From an uncultured Prevotellaceae bacterium (GTDB lineage: Bacteria; Bacteroidota; Bacteroidia; Bacteroidales; Bacteroidaceae), in the NCBI GenBank assembly GCA_946644025.1, contig CAMPCG010000106.1, positions 1 through 8,736 of the forward strand: a stretch of DNA of 8,736 bases, read 5' to 3'. Numbering within the stretch: position 1 is the first letter of the stretch; the number at the start of each line of letters is the position of its first letter. The translations under genes and the position numbers were made by a program. Below, piece by piece: positions 1-6,300 of the stretch. Below the pieces are notes generated by a model, which worked only from the letters and a program-made list of their open reading frames with translations, searched no databases and was not told the origin of the DNA.

Positions 1-60
1 AAGAACCTGCCTCACCGTCAGGACTTCTGCTACGTGAAGTGGCTGGAGCTGCCCGCCTAA
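1..60 (+). CDS. C-terminal end of an unidentified protein (5' truncated)
   Basis: Frame 1 is open from the first base and ends in TAA at 58-60, giving 19 residues ending in KWLELPA. The bidirectional terminator 30 bp further on suits a real gene end. The fragment is too short to assign to a family, and the start and most of the protein lie outside the window. It converges on the minus-strand prs/thioredoxin operon. I am fairly sure it is a gene end because it is in frame from the edge, uses codons like its neighbours, and is followed by a terminator. Nothing can be said about function. Confidence 0.6.
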   Translation, partial: KNLPHRQDFCYVKWLELPA

Positions 61-89
61 CCGTGTAAGCCGGCTGCATAGGAAAACAA

Positions 90-124
90 AAGAGCGCCTG
101 GAGGTTTCCCCTTCAGGCGCTCTT
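90..124. terminator. Bidirectional intrinsic terminator between convergent genes
   Basis: A perfect 11-bp stem pairs 90-100 (AAGAGCGCCTG) with 114-124 (CAGGCGCTCTT). It is extended inward by a G-T wobble and three Watson-Crick pairs (101-104 with 110-113), leaving a 5-nt loop. On the plus strand it is followed by CTTTTC. On the minus strand it is followed by TTTTGTTTTCC, so it can end both the plus-strand gene stopping at 60 and the minus-strand thioredoxin gene stopping at 173. Confidence 0.88.
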
Positions 125-139
125 CTTTTCGTATTAGGA

Positions 140-160
140 CTTGAGCATGATATGCTCAAG
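140..160. other. Small hairpin just downstream of the thioredoxin-lipoprotein gene
   Basis: CTTGAGCAT (140-148) and ATGCTCAAG (152-160) form a perfect 9-bp stem around a 3-nt loop. It lies 12 bases past the stop codon of the minus-strand gene and before the main terminator. No T-run follows directly on either strand, so it is not a classical terminator by itself. It could protect the mRNA 3' end or be incidental. Confidence 0.4.
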
Positions 161-172
161 CACTTGACATGG

Positions 173-1270
173 TTACTGCAGGCGCTCCTTGAGGAGGGGC
201 TCCAGCTTGTCGGCCATGATGCTGCTGCTCACGATGCGGCCCTGCTGGTCAACCACCACCATGTGGGGAATGGCCTTTACGCCGAAAGCCTTGGCTATCT
301 GGTTGTTCCAGCCCTTCAGGTCGGACATCTGGAGCCATGTCATGCCCAGTTCCTGGACAGCGGCAGCCCAGCTGTCACCGTCCTCGTCGAGCGAAATACC
401 CACAATGCCCAGGCCTTTGTCCTTGTAGCTCTCGTAGAGCTTCACGACGTGGGGCATGGCCTGCCGGCAGGGGCCGCACCAGGAAGCCCAGAAGTCGAGC
501 ACGGTCAGCTTGTGCTGACGGACTTCGTCCAAGAGGCTCACCTCCTTGCCCTCCAGGTTCTTCTGGCGGAAGTCCTTGATGGTGGCTCCTTCGGCCGTGT
601 CCTGCAGCAGGTTCAGCTGCTCCTTGAGCTGCTTGACGGGCTGACGCTGGCTCATGGCCTCAGGCAGCATGCCTACGAGTTCCTTGACTTGTTCCGGCTC
701 CAGAAGTCCGTCGCTGTAGAACGTGGTGATGAAGTAGCCAAACTCGTTGCTGATGTTCTTCTTGCCTTGTTCGAAGATGAACTGCCGAAACTTGTTCATC
801 ACGCCTTCCACTTCGCCCTGCAACTTGGCGGCCTGTGCCTCGTCGGTGGCAGTGTACATCTGCATGGCCAGCTGGTTCATGCGCTTGCTCATGACAGCCA
901 TAGAGTCGTTGACTACCTGCCACTGCTGGTTACAGAGCGTACCCTCGACGCGGGCTTTCTCCATGTCCTTGGGCAGGGTGAGGCGAATGTTGCCCGGTTC
1001 GATGAAGAACGGCATGGCCAGTTCGGGGTTAGTGGCTGAGTAGAGCAGACAGAAGAAGGTGGAGTCAGTCTGGCCGCTCAGGGTGAACTTGCCGTCCTTG
1101 ATCACGATGGTGTCGCTGGGCGTCATGGCCGTCAGGTCGGTGGTCAGGAAGAGCGTGTCGCCGTCGGCCAGGGCCTCGCCCGTGCCTTCTATCTTGTAGC
1201 CCCGCTGTTCGCACGAGGCCAGCAGGGCCAGCGCCACAGCCGAGCCTGCAAGGAGTTGCACAGTCTTCAT
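173..1270 (-). CDS. TlpA/ResA-type thiol-disulfide oxidoreductase lipoprotein with DUF4369-like N-terminus
   Basis: This 365-residue protein is a predicted envelope-anchored thioredoxin-fold protein. Residues 1-20 form a lipoprotein signal peptide (short charged start, hydrophobic core, lipobox LASC with Cys20). Residues about 23-115 resemble the DUF4369 beta domain often fused to TlpA-like thioredoxins in Bacteroidetes. A helical linker runs from about 116 to 225. The C-terminal AhpC/TSA-Redoxin domain (about 228-360) carries the active-site motif WCGPC (Trp264 to Cys268, cysteines 265 and 268) and the expected cis-proline, Pro335, in VKAIPH. Both catalytic cysteines are present, so it should be redox active, probably reducing or isomerising disulfides in the periplasm; its substrate cannot be told from sequence. 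The ATG at 1270 lies 6 bp after the prs stop, so the two are cotranscribed. Such proteins are often annotated only as 'TlpA family' or 'AhpC/TSA family'. The family call is firm; the physiological role is open. Confidence 0.92.
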   Translation of the reverse strand: MKTVQLLAGSAVALALLASCEQRGYKIEGTGEALADGDTLFLTTDLTAMTPSDTIVIKDGKFTLSGQTDSTFFCLLYSATNPELAMPFFIEPGNIRLTLPKDMEKARVEGTLCNQQWQVVNDSMAVMSKRMNQLAMQMYTATDEAQAAKLQGEVEGVMNKFRQFIFEQGKKNISNEFGYFITTFYSDGLLEPEQVKELVGMLPEAMSQRQPVKQLKEQLNLLQDTAEGATIKDFRQKNLEGKEVSLLDEVRQHKLTVLDFWASWCGPCRQAMPHVVKLYESYKDKGLGIVGISLDEDGDSWAAAVQELGMTWLQMSDLKGWNNQIAKAFGVKAIPHMVVVDQQGRIVSSSIMADKLEPLLKERLQ

Positions 1271-1276
1271 TGTCGG

Positions 1277-2269
1277 TCAGATAAGATACTGATTCGAAAT
1301 GCTCTTGTTCTCTATGACCAGGCGTATGGTCTCGGCAAAGAGGTCGGCCACGCTGAGCTGCTTCACCTTGGCACAGCGGTGCGAGTAGGGTATGGAGTCG
1401 GTGAAGACCATCTCTTCGAGTGCCGAGTTCTGCACGCGGTCGCTGGCGGGTCCGCTCATGACGCAGTGTGACGCACAGGCCCTGATGGTCTTGGCTCCGG
1501 CTGCCTTCATGATGTCGGCTGCCTTCGTGATGGTTCCGGCCGTATCGACCATGTCGTCAATGATGACCACGTTCTTGCCCTCCACGTCGCCAATAATCTG
1601 CATGGACTCCACCACGTTGGCCCGTGCGCGCGTCTTGTTGCACAGCACGAGGGGAACACCCAGGTACTTGGCGTAGGTGTTGGCACGCTTGGAGCCGCCT
1701 ACGTCGGGCGATGCAATGCACATGTCGGGCAGGTTCAGGCTCTTCAGGTAGGGCAGGATGACGTTCGATGCATACAGGTGGTCAACGGGTACGTTGAAGA
1801 ATCCCTGTATCTGGTCGGCATGCAGGTCCATGGTGATGACGCGGGTCACTCCGGCAGCTGACAGCAGGTCGGCCACCAGTTTGGCACCGATGGAGACGCG
1901 GGGCTTGTCCTTGCGGTCCTGACGCGCCCATCCGAAGTAGGGAATGACGGCGTTGATGGTTCGCGCCGAGGCCCGCTTGGCAGCGTCAATCATGAGCAGC
2001 AGCTCCATGAGGTTGTCACTGTTGGGGAAAGTGCTTTGCACCAGAAACACGTCGCGTCCACGAATGGACTCTTCGTAACTGACGGCGAACTCACCGTCAG
2101 AAAACTTCGTTATCTGCAGCTGTCCCAAGGGACAACCCAGACTTTGGCAGATTTTCTCTGCGAGGTATCTCGTGGCCGTGCCCGAGAAGACCATGTACGA
2201 ATGCAAGCCCCCTAAGTTAGGGGGTTGGGGGTCTGAGCGACCAACCTCAATAACGTTTGTTTCTACCAT
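1277..2269 (-). CDS. prs: Ribose-phosphate pyrophosphokinase (PRPP synthetase) with a repeat-derived N-terminal extension
   Basis: This cytosolic enzyme makes PRPP from ribose 5-phosphate and ATP, feeding purine, pyrimidine, histidine, tryptophan and NAD synthesis. The 330 residues cover the whole class I family: FSDGE near 56-60, the flexible catalytic loop YFGWARQDRK (111-120), MDLHADQIQGFF with His150, SPDVGGSKRA (187-196) and the PRPP-binding loop VVIIDDMVDTAGT (234-246). The body reads very like Bacteroides/Prevotella Prs. The N-terminus is odd: residues about 12-23 are encoded by a palindromic repeat (2205-2235) and add a segment, including PPNLGG, that the family lacks. Translation could instead start at Met26 (ATG ending at 2194), which aligns within a few residues of the E. 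coli start; the sequence alone does not decide. The thioredoxin-lipoprotein gene follows after 6 bp. An AT-rich 5' leader (2270-2310) shows no clear TAnnTTTG promoter, so prs may be read from the ThiE-like gene's transcript. Confidence 0.96.
   Translation of the reverse strand: MVETNVIEVGRSDPQPPNLGGLHSYMVFSGTATRYLAEKICQSLGCPLGQLQITKFSDGEFAVSYEESIRGRDVFLVQSTFPNSDNLMELLLMIDAAKRASARTINAVIPYFGWARQDRKDKPRVSIGAKLVADLLSAAGVTRVITMDLHADQIQGFFNVPVDHLYASNVILPYLKSLNLPDMCIASPDVGGSKRANTYAKYLGVPLVLCNKTRARANVVESMQIIGDVEGKNVVIIDDMVDTAGTITKAADIMKAAGAKTIRACASHCVMSGPASDRVQNSALEEMVFTDSIPYSHRCAKVKQLSVADLFAETIRLVIENKSISNQYLI
2205..2235 (-). repeat. Palindromic GC-rich repeat, copy 1, in frame inside prs
   Basis: The core is CCCCCTAA/TTAGGGGG around one base (2208-2224). 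Read on the minus strand, the 31-bp element matches copy 2 (2322-2352, plus strand) at 29 of 31 positions, so the copies are inverted to each other. It encodes about residues 12-23 of Prs with no frameshift. It resembles palindromic elements tolerated within coding sequence, in the manner of Rickettsia palindromic elements; that likeness is an inference. Confidence 0.85.
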
Positions 2270-2321
2270 TGCTTGATTGTTTATATATTAAGTATGTTTA
2301 CTTTTAAAACTTGAGCTTGTT

Positions 2322-2359
2322 CAGCCCCCCATCCCCCTAACTTAGGGGGCTTTGGGGCT
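2322..2359 (+). repeat. Palindromic GC-rich repeat, copy 2, at the end of the ThiE-like gene
   Basis: The core is CCCCCTAA/TTAGGGGG (2333-2349). An outer partial dyad, AGCCCC (2323-2328) with GGGGCT (2354-2359), overlaps the TAG stop codon of the minus-strand gene (2358-2360). It fills the first part of the 88-bp gap between that gene and prs. Its stem is strong, but no T-run follows on the minus strand, so attenuation or mRNA 3'-end protection is more likely than clean termination. Confidence 0.85.
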
Positions 2360-2966
2360 ACGACACCGCCTTGCGCAACTTCCGGAAGTGGGCTATCAGC
2401 TCCTTGAAGTCGGTCTGGCTGTGAATGTTGAAGCGGTTCCACAGGTCGCCGCATATCACCACACCGCCGAAGCCGTAGTCCTTGGCTTTGCGCACGTTGT
2501 CGATGTTCATGCCGCCCAGGGCATAGACGTTACGGTCAATGAGCCCCTGACGTGAAGCCGAGCGCAGCTCGTCATCGGTAAACGACTGACGGTCAAGCGG
2601 ATTGGTCTGACTGTCAAAGATGTTCTGAAGAAACACGTAGTCAGAATTGCGCTTGGCCTCCTTCAGGTCTTCCAGTTTCCGACACGTGCGGCTCACCTTG
2701 CCCTTGTAGCCCTGCGGAACGTCGTCGGTCACTTGGTCCAGGTGGATGCCCCGCAGCCGGAACTCCTCCTTCAGGTAGAAGTGGTCGTGTACGGTGATGC
2801 ACTTGTAGTACTCTTCCGGCAGCAGCGTCAGCAACCGTTCGGAGTACATGGGCTCTGACCCCGGCTTGTAAAGATGCAGGTTTTCCAGGCCTTCTTCAAA
2901 GAGAGAGGCCAGAATCTTGTCTTCTTCCACGAAAAACGTGGACTTGGTCATTACGATTAGTTTCAT
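2358..2966 (-). CDS. ThiE/TenI-family (thiamine-phosphate-synthase-like) TIM-barrel protein
   Basis: The 202-residue product matches the short Bacteroidetes proteins annotated as thiamine phosphate synthase. It has a MKLIVMTK first strand, GLENLHLYKPG (26-36) where ThiE has its VQLREK-type strand, RGIHLDQ (72-78), DYVFLQNIFDS (109-119), and the phosphate-binding end ALGGMNIDNV (149-158) with FGGVVICGDLW (166-176). ThiE joins HMP-PP and thiazole phosphate in thiamin synthesis; the related TenI is a thiazole tautomerase. The usual ThiE arginine of the LREK strand appears to be Tyr33, and the GPxxPTxTK loop is not recognisable, so catalysis is uncertain. No other thi gene is nearby. The frame stays open upstream to an ATG at 3152, but that extension crosses the 22-bp repeats and the candidate promoter and has no family support. 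The ATG at 2966, preceded by an A/G-rich AAGAAGAATGGCAG, is the chosen start. The TAG stop overlaps the palindromic repeat. Confidence 0.85.
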   Translation of the reverse strand: MKLIVMTKSTFFVEEDKILASLFEEGLENLHLYKPGSEPMYSERLLTLLPEEYYKCITVHDHFYLKEEFRLRGIHLDQVTDDVPQGYKGKVSRTCRKLEDLKEAKRNSDYVFLQNIFDSQTNPLDRQSFTDDELRSASRQGLIDRNVYALGGMNIDNVRKAKDYGFGGVVICGDLWNRFNIHSQTDFKELIAHFRKLRKAVS

Positions 2967-2989
2967 CTGCCATTCTTCTTTTCTAAGTG

Positions 2990-2997
2990 CAAACTTA
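2990..2997 (-). promoter_or_regulatory. Candidate Bacteroidetes -7 promoter element for the ThiE-like gene
   Basis: On the minus strand, bases 2997 to 2990 read TAAGTTTG, an exact match to the Bacteroidetes -7 consensus TAnnTTTG, 23 bases before the ATG at 2966. I see no convincing -33 TTTG box at the usual distance. It implies a short leader and argues against translation from the upstream in-frame ATGs. A chance match is possible. Confidence 0.5.
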
Positions 2998-3070
2998 CGA
3001 AAACTTTTCCATATAACGCGCACTTCGCCCTCCTTTTTCACGTCTTTTATCTTTTTTCTTGACATACCTT

Positions 3071-3180
3071 GGCAGAGAAGTGTCGTTTCTCTGCCGGAGA
3101 AGTGCCGTTTCTCTCCAAGAGAAGTGCCGTTTCTCTGCCAGAGAAGTGGCACATCTCTGCCAGAGAAGTGCCGGTTCTCT
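3071..3180. repeat. Five tandem 22-bp repeats, each an imperfect dyad
   Basis: Units lie at 3071-3092, 3093-3114, 3115-3136, 3137-3158 and 3159-3180, without spacers. The shared core is AGAGAA, a 7-base centre (usually GTGCCGT), then TTCTCT. Unit 4 is closest to a full palindrome (AGAGAAGTG, G, CACATCTCT). A decayed sixth unit may follow from 3181. The array lies 105-214 bp upstream of the ThiE-like start codon, so it could be an operator array, or simply a minisatellite. Confidence 0.88.
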
Positions 3181-3204
3181 CCCGGAGATTCGGCGGGTAA
3201 GTGA

Positions 3205-3292
3205 CGAGGTGCGAGATGCGAGGTGCGAGCTACGGGGTAACTTTGTGCCCAATGGCTATTCTCGCACCTCGTACCTCGTACCTCGCACCTCG
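3205..3292. repeat. Long inverted repeat made of 7-bp units, downstream of tamB
   Basis: The right arm (3260-3292) is a run of heptads: CTCGCAC, CTCGTAC, CTCGTAC, CTCGCAC, then CTCG. The left arm (3205-3239) is the complementary run: GAGGTGC, GAGATGC, GAGGTGC, GAGCTAC, GGGGTA. The arms pair over about 32 bp with several mismatches around a 20-base loop (3240-3259). The structure lies 18 bp past the tamB stop and could form a strong 3' hairpin in the tamB mRNA. No T-run follows on the minus strand. Confidence 0.85.
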
Positions 3293-3309
3293 AAATAAAC
3301 TGACGGTTA

Positions 3310-6300
3310 TCAGCGGTTGTTCTTCAGGCTGTCGCGCCGGTGAATGCCGAAGAGGTCGGGCAGGGAGGAGAAGTCTTTCTTCAAGATGAAGCCCAGGCCC
3401 TGCGTGTTCAGGCTGGAGCGGGTGAAGTATCGGTCGTTGGTCTGGTTGTACATCTTGATGGCTATTGAGCCGTTGGGCGTCAGCAGGTAGCGCACGTCGA
3501 AGTCGCCGATGAAGGAGGGCGTGGCCGACGTGGTGCGGTCGCGGTAGCCAAACTGTCCGTTGATGAGCAGGCGGTTGTTGAGCAGGCGTCCGGAGATGAG
3601 CCCTTCGTACTCGGCATTGTTCCAGCCTTCGTCGCCCGTCGATATGTTGGCACCGAAGTTCCAGTTGTTGTTGTTGACGACGTTCTTCAGCAGCGAGTTA
3701 ATCTGGCTCGACAGCGTGCCGCTGAGCAGGCTCTGCATGGCCAGCGAGGTCTGGCTCTGCTGGGTCTGTCCCTCGGCCGTGGCGTTGTTGCCGGTCTGGG
3801 GGTAGAAGCGCCCAATGCCCAGGAGGTAGAGCACCTGCTGGTTCATTTCCTGCTGGCCGTTGATGACGGAGCGAATCATCTGCTGCTCGTCGGCACTGAC
3901 GGTCGGCATGGCCAGGTCGAACTCCACGTGGGGCGTGTTGGCCACGCCGCTGATGTTCATCAGGCAGTTTACGCGCACGGTGTTGTTGGAGAAGGAGCGC
4001 CCCACGTTGAGGTCGCTGAGGCTCACGCCGTTGACGGTGGTCTGAGCCTGCAGGTTGAGTTGTGCGTCGAAGGGTGCTCCGCCAAAGACAATGGTGCCGC
4101 CCTGCTGGAAGTTGAAGTTCTTCTTGATAAGTTCCTGTATGGTAATGTTGTACGTTCCCTGGCTTACAGTGTAGGTTCCGAATATCTGCATGCTGCCTTT
4201 GTTATAGTAGTTGGCGCGGAAGGCTCCGCTGCCGTTGAGCGTGATGTAGTCACCCGTCTTGCTGTCCATGAGCAGGCGGATGGTGGCATCGGGGGTACAG
4301 TTGACGAGGAAGTTCAGAATGATGTCGGACGGCGCAGCCACGGCCCCGGCCCCCCCTTCGTTCCCTGAGGGGGACACATTACCGTGCTGGCGGACATTCG
4401 TGCCCCCCTCGGGGGACGAAAGGGGGGCCTCCCATTCTATAAACTCCTGATTCGTTATGGCGTCGGGCGTACTGACGTTATAGACGAATACCGTCCCGGG
4501 CTGGGGCGTGGCGTCGATGTCGAAGGTGATGCGGCCCGGTCGTCCCTGAATGGCCACGCTGCCGGAGCCGTAGATGGTGCCGTAGAACGTGTCGTCGCCG
4601 AAGTCGTGGAAGTCGTAAGCCAGGAAGTTCTCTGCCTCGACGTTGATGTCGAAGGTCATCCGGGTCAGGTGGCGGTGGTGCAGATAGCCGTTCACCAGGG
4701 CCGTGTGGCCGTCGCGGTCGTAGGCTGTCATGTTGTGCAGCTCGATGTCGTCGGGTATGAAGTTGATGGTGTCGCGCCTGAGGGTGTAAGTGCAGTTCAG
4801 CTGGCGCACGTTCAGCTCTGCGTCGGCCACGAGCTGTCCCGTCATGTTGATGTCGTTGAGCGGCCCGTAGAGTCTGACCGCCCCGTCGGCCTTGCCCACT
4901 ACGCGGTCAGCAAAGGAGTGCAGAAAGCTGTGGGCAAAGTCTATCGGCGTGCCCGTAGCCTGCATGTCGAGGTCAATGTAACCCACGCCGTTCGGGTCGA
5001 TGTAGCCGCTGACGAGCGTGAAGGCCGTGGGGCTGCTGGTGACGATGGCGTTCAGGTCTATCGTCTTCTTCTGGTTGTCCCACGCAGCCTTCACGTCGAG
5101 CACGCCCATGCCTCCGTGCTCGAAGGTGAAGTCGCTGACGTTCAGGTGGGCATTAGCCACAGGGTTGTCGAAGAGCGACGTCACGGTGGCCACACCGGTA
5201 GCCTTGCCGCCAAAATCGACTGAGTGGAAGTTGACCAGGTCAAGCACGTACTCTACATCGACCCCCAGCAGATCGACGCTGATGGTGTCGGCAGGCGAAC
5301 GCGAGGCGCGCCCGTCGATGGTGATGTGCTGCTGGCCGTGCTCAATGGCGAAGTGGTCGATGCTGATGTCGTTAGCGGCATAGACAATTTCGGCGGGTGC
5401 TACCTGCCAGGCAGCATCGCGCATGACGATTTCTGAAGGCAGAATGTTGATGATGCTCCGGCGCGTGCCGTCGGCTGCCTCCACAAACTGGCTCTGGGTG
5501 AACAGCGTGCCGCTCATGTGCTGCTGATTGTTGTGGTTGTCCCACGCGAGCGAGGCCTTCAGCCGGTTGTCGGCAGCCCCGGAGCGCAGGGCCAGCGTCA
5601 GCGGTATGCCGTTGTCCATGTGCTTCACTAAGTCAGCGGCACAGCGCAGCGTGTCGCCCTGTGTGCCCAGGTGGAGCGCCAGGTTGCTGTACTTGCCCTC
5701 GTTGTAGGTAAAGGCCGGACAGCTCGACATCATGCTGAGCGTCTGCTGCCCGTCGTTGATGTAGCCGCTGAGCAGCAGGGGCTCGTCGAGACTGAGGGGT
5801 ATGCCGAACAGCTGCTGGAGCCAGTCGGAGCGTAGCAGCTCCAGCTGGAAGTTGAAGTCGTTGTCGGTAGGCTTGAGGGGCGGCAGGCCGGGCAGCGTGG
5901 AAAGGTGGCTCCCCACGATGTTGGCGGTGCTCTGCGCCAGGGTGGAATAATCGAAGGTTCCCTTCAGCATGGCGGTGGCGAAGTCGCTCTTCAGGGCCAG
6001 GAAGTGGCGCTGCTCGTCGTCGTAGCCGCTGACGAGGCTCAGCTTCTTCAGCCTGTAGGAGCGGTCAGAGGACAGCATGGTGAAATGATTCAGTTCGACA
6101 CTGCCCACGGCATCGTTCACGTTGGTGGCGGTGAAGTGGGCTGACAGGTCGGCGGCAAACGAGGCGTCGGGCCACTTGCTCGTCAGGTTCAGTGCCGCAG
6201 GGTGGAAGTCGGCCACCCGGGCTGACAGGTCGAGTGAAGCATCCTGCCACGAGCCCTCGGCCGTGAGCCTGATGTTGGGGTCGTCCACAGTGAGCGTACC

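Larger units (their letters stand above)
2967..3309. other. 343-bp repeat-rich intergenic region between tamB and the ThiE-like gene
   Basis: No gene is supported here. Short open frames on both strands are built largely from repeat sequence (runs such as SLPEKCRFS and SRTSYLVPRTS). Going left to right, it holds the candidate promoter of the ThiE-like gene (2990-2997), about 70 bp with no feature I can name, a 5 x 22-bp tandem array (3071-3180), and a long heptad-based inverted repeat (3205-3292) that begins 18 bp after the tamB stop. Confidence 0.8.

Noticed and set aside
152..1039. 295-codon plus-strand open frame opposite the thioredoxin-lipoprotein gene
   Set aside because: It lies wholly antisense to a gene with clear TlpA motifs. 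Its His/Val/Leu/Ala-rich product has no recognisable domain, which is typical of the antisense frame of a GC-rich gene.
2333..2349. Copy 2 palindrome as an intrinsic terminator of the ThiE-like gene
   Set aside because: The stem is strong, but the minus strand continues with ATGGGGGGCTGAAC rather than a T-run, so termination is not supported.
2967..3152. Upstream extension of the ThiE-like gene to ATG 3152 (62 extra residues)
   Set aside because: It runs through the 22-bp tandem repeats and the candidate promoter, and its sequence has no counterpart in the family, which starts at MKLIV.
3071..3180. The 22-bp repeats as a CRISPR array
   Set aside because: The units abut with no spacers, and no cas gene is in the window. 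It is a tandem repeat.
2995..3298. Short open frames across the tamB-ThiE gap (85, 95 and 79 codons)
   Set aside because: Their products are mostly translated repeats (SLPEKCRFS-like and SRTSYLVPRTS-like). Frames are open because the 22-bp and 7-bp units lack stops, not because of coding selection.
4384..5223. 279-codon plus-strand open frame opposite tamB, and other long antisense frames at 3928-4368, 6307-6897 and 7183-7602
   Set aside because: All mirror the tamB codon pattern and are Val/Gly/Asp/His-rich with no family resemblance. tamB is continuous and recognisable through all of them.
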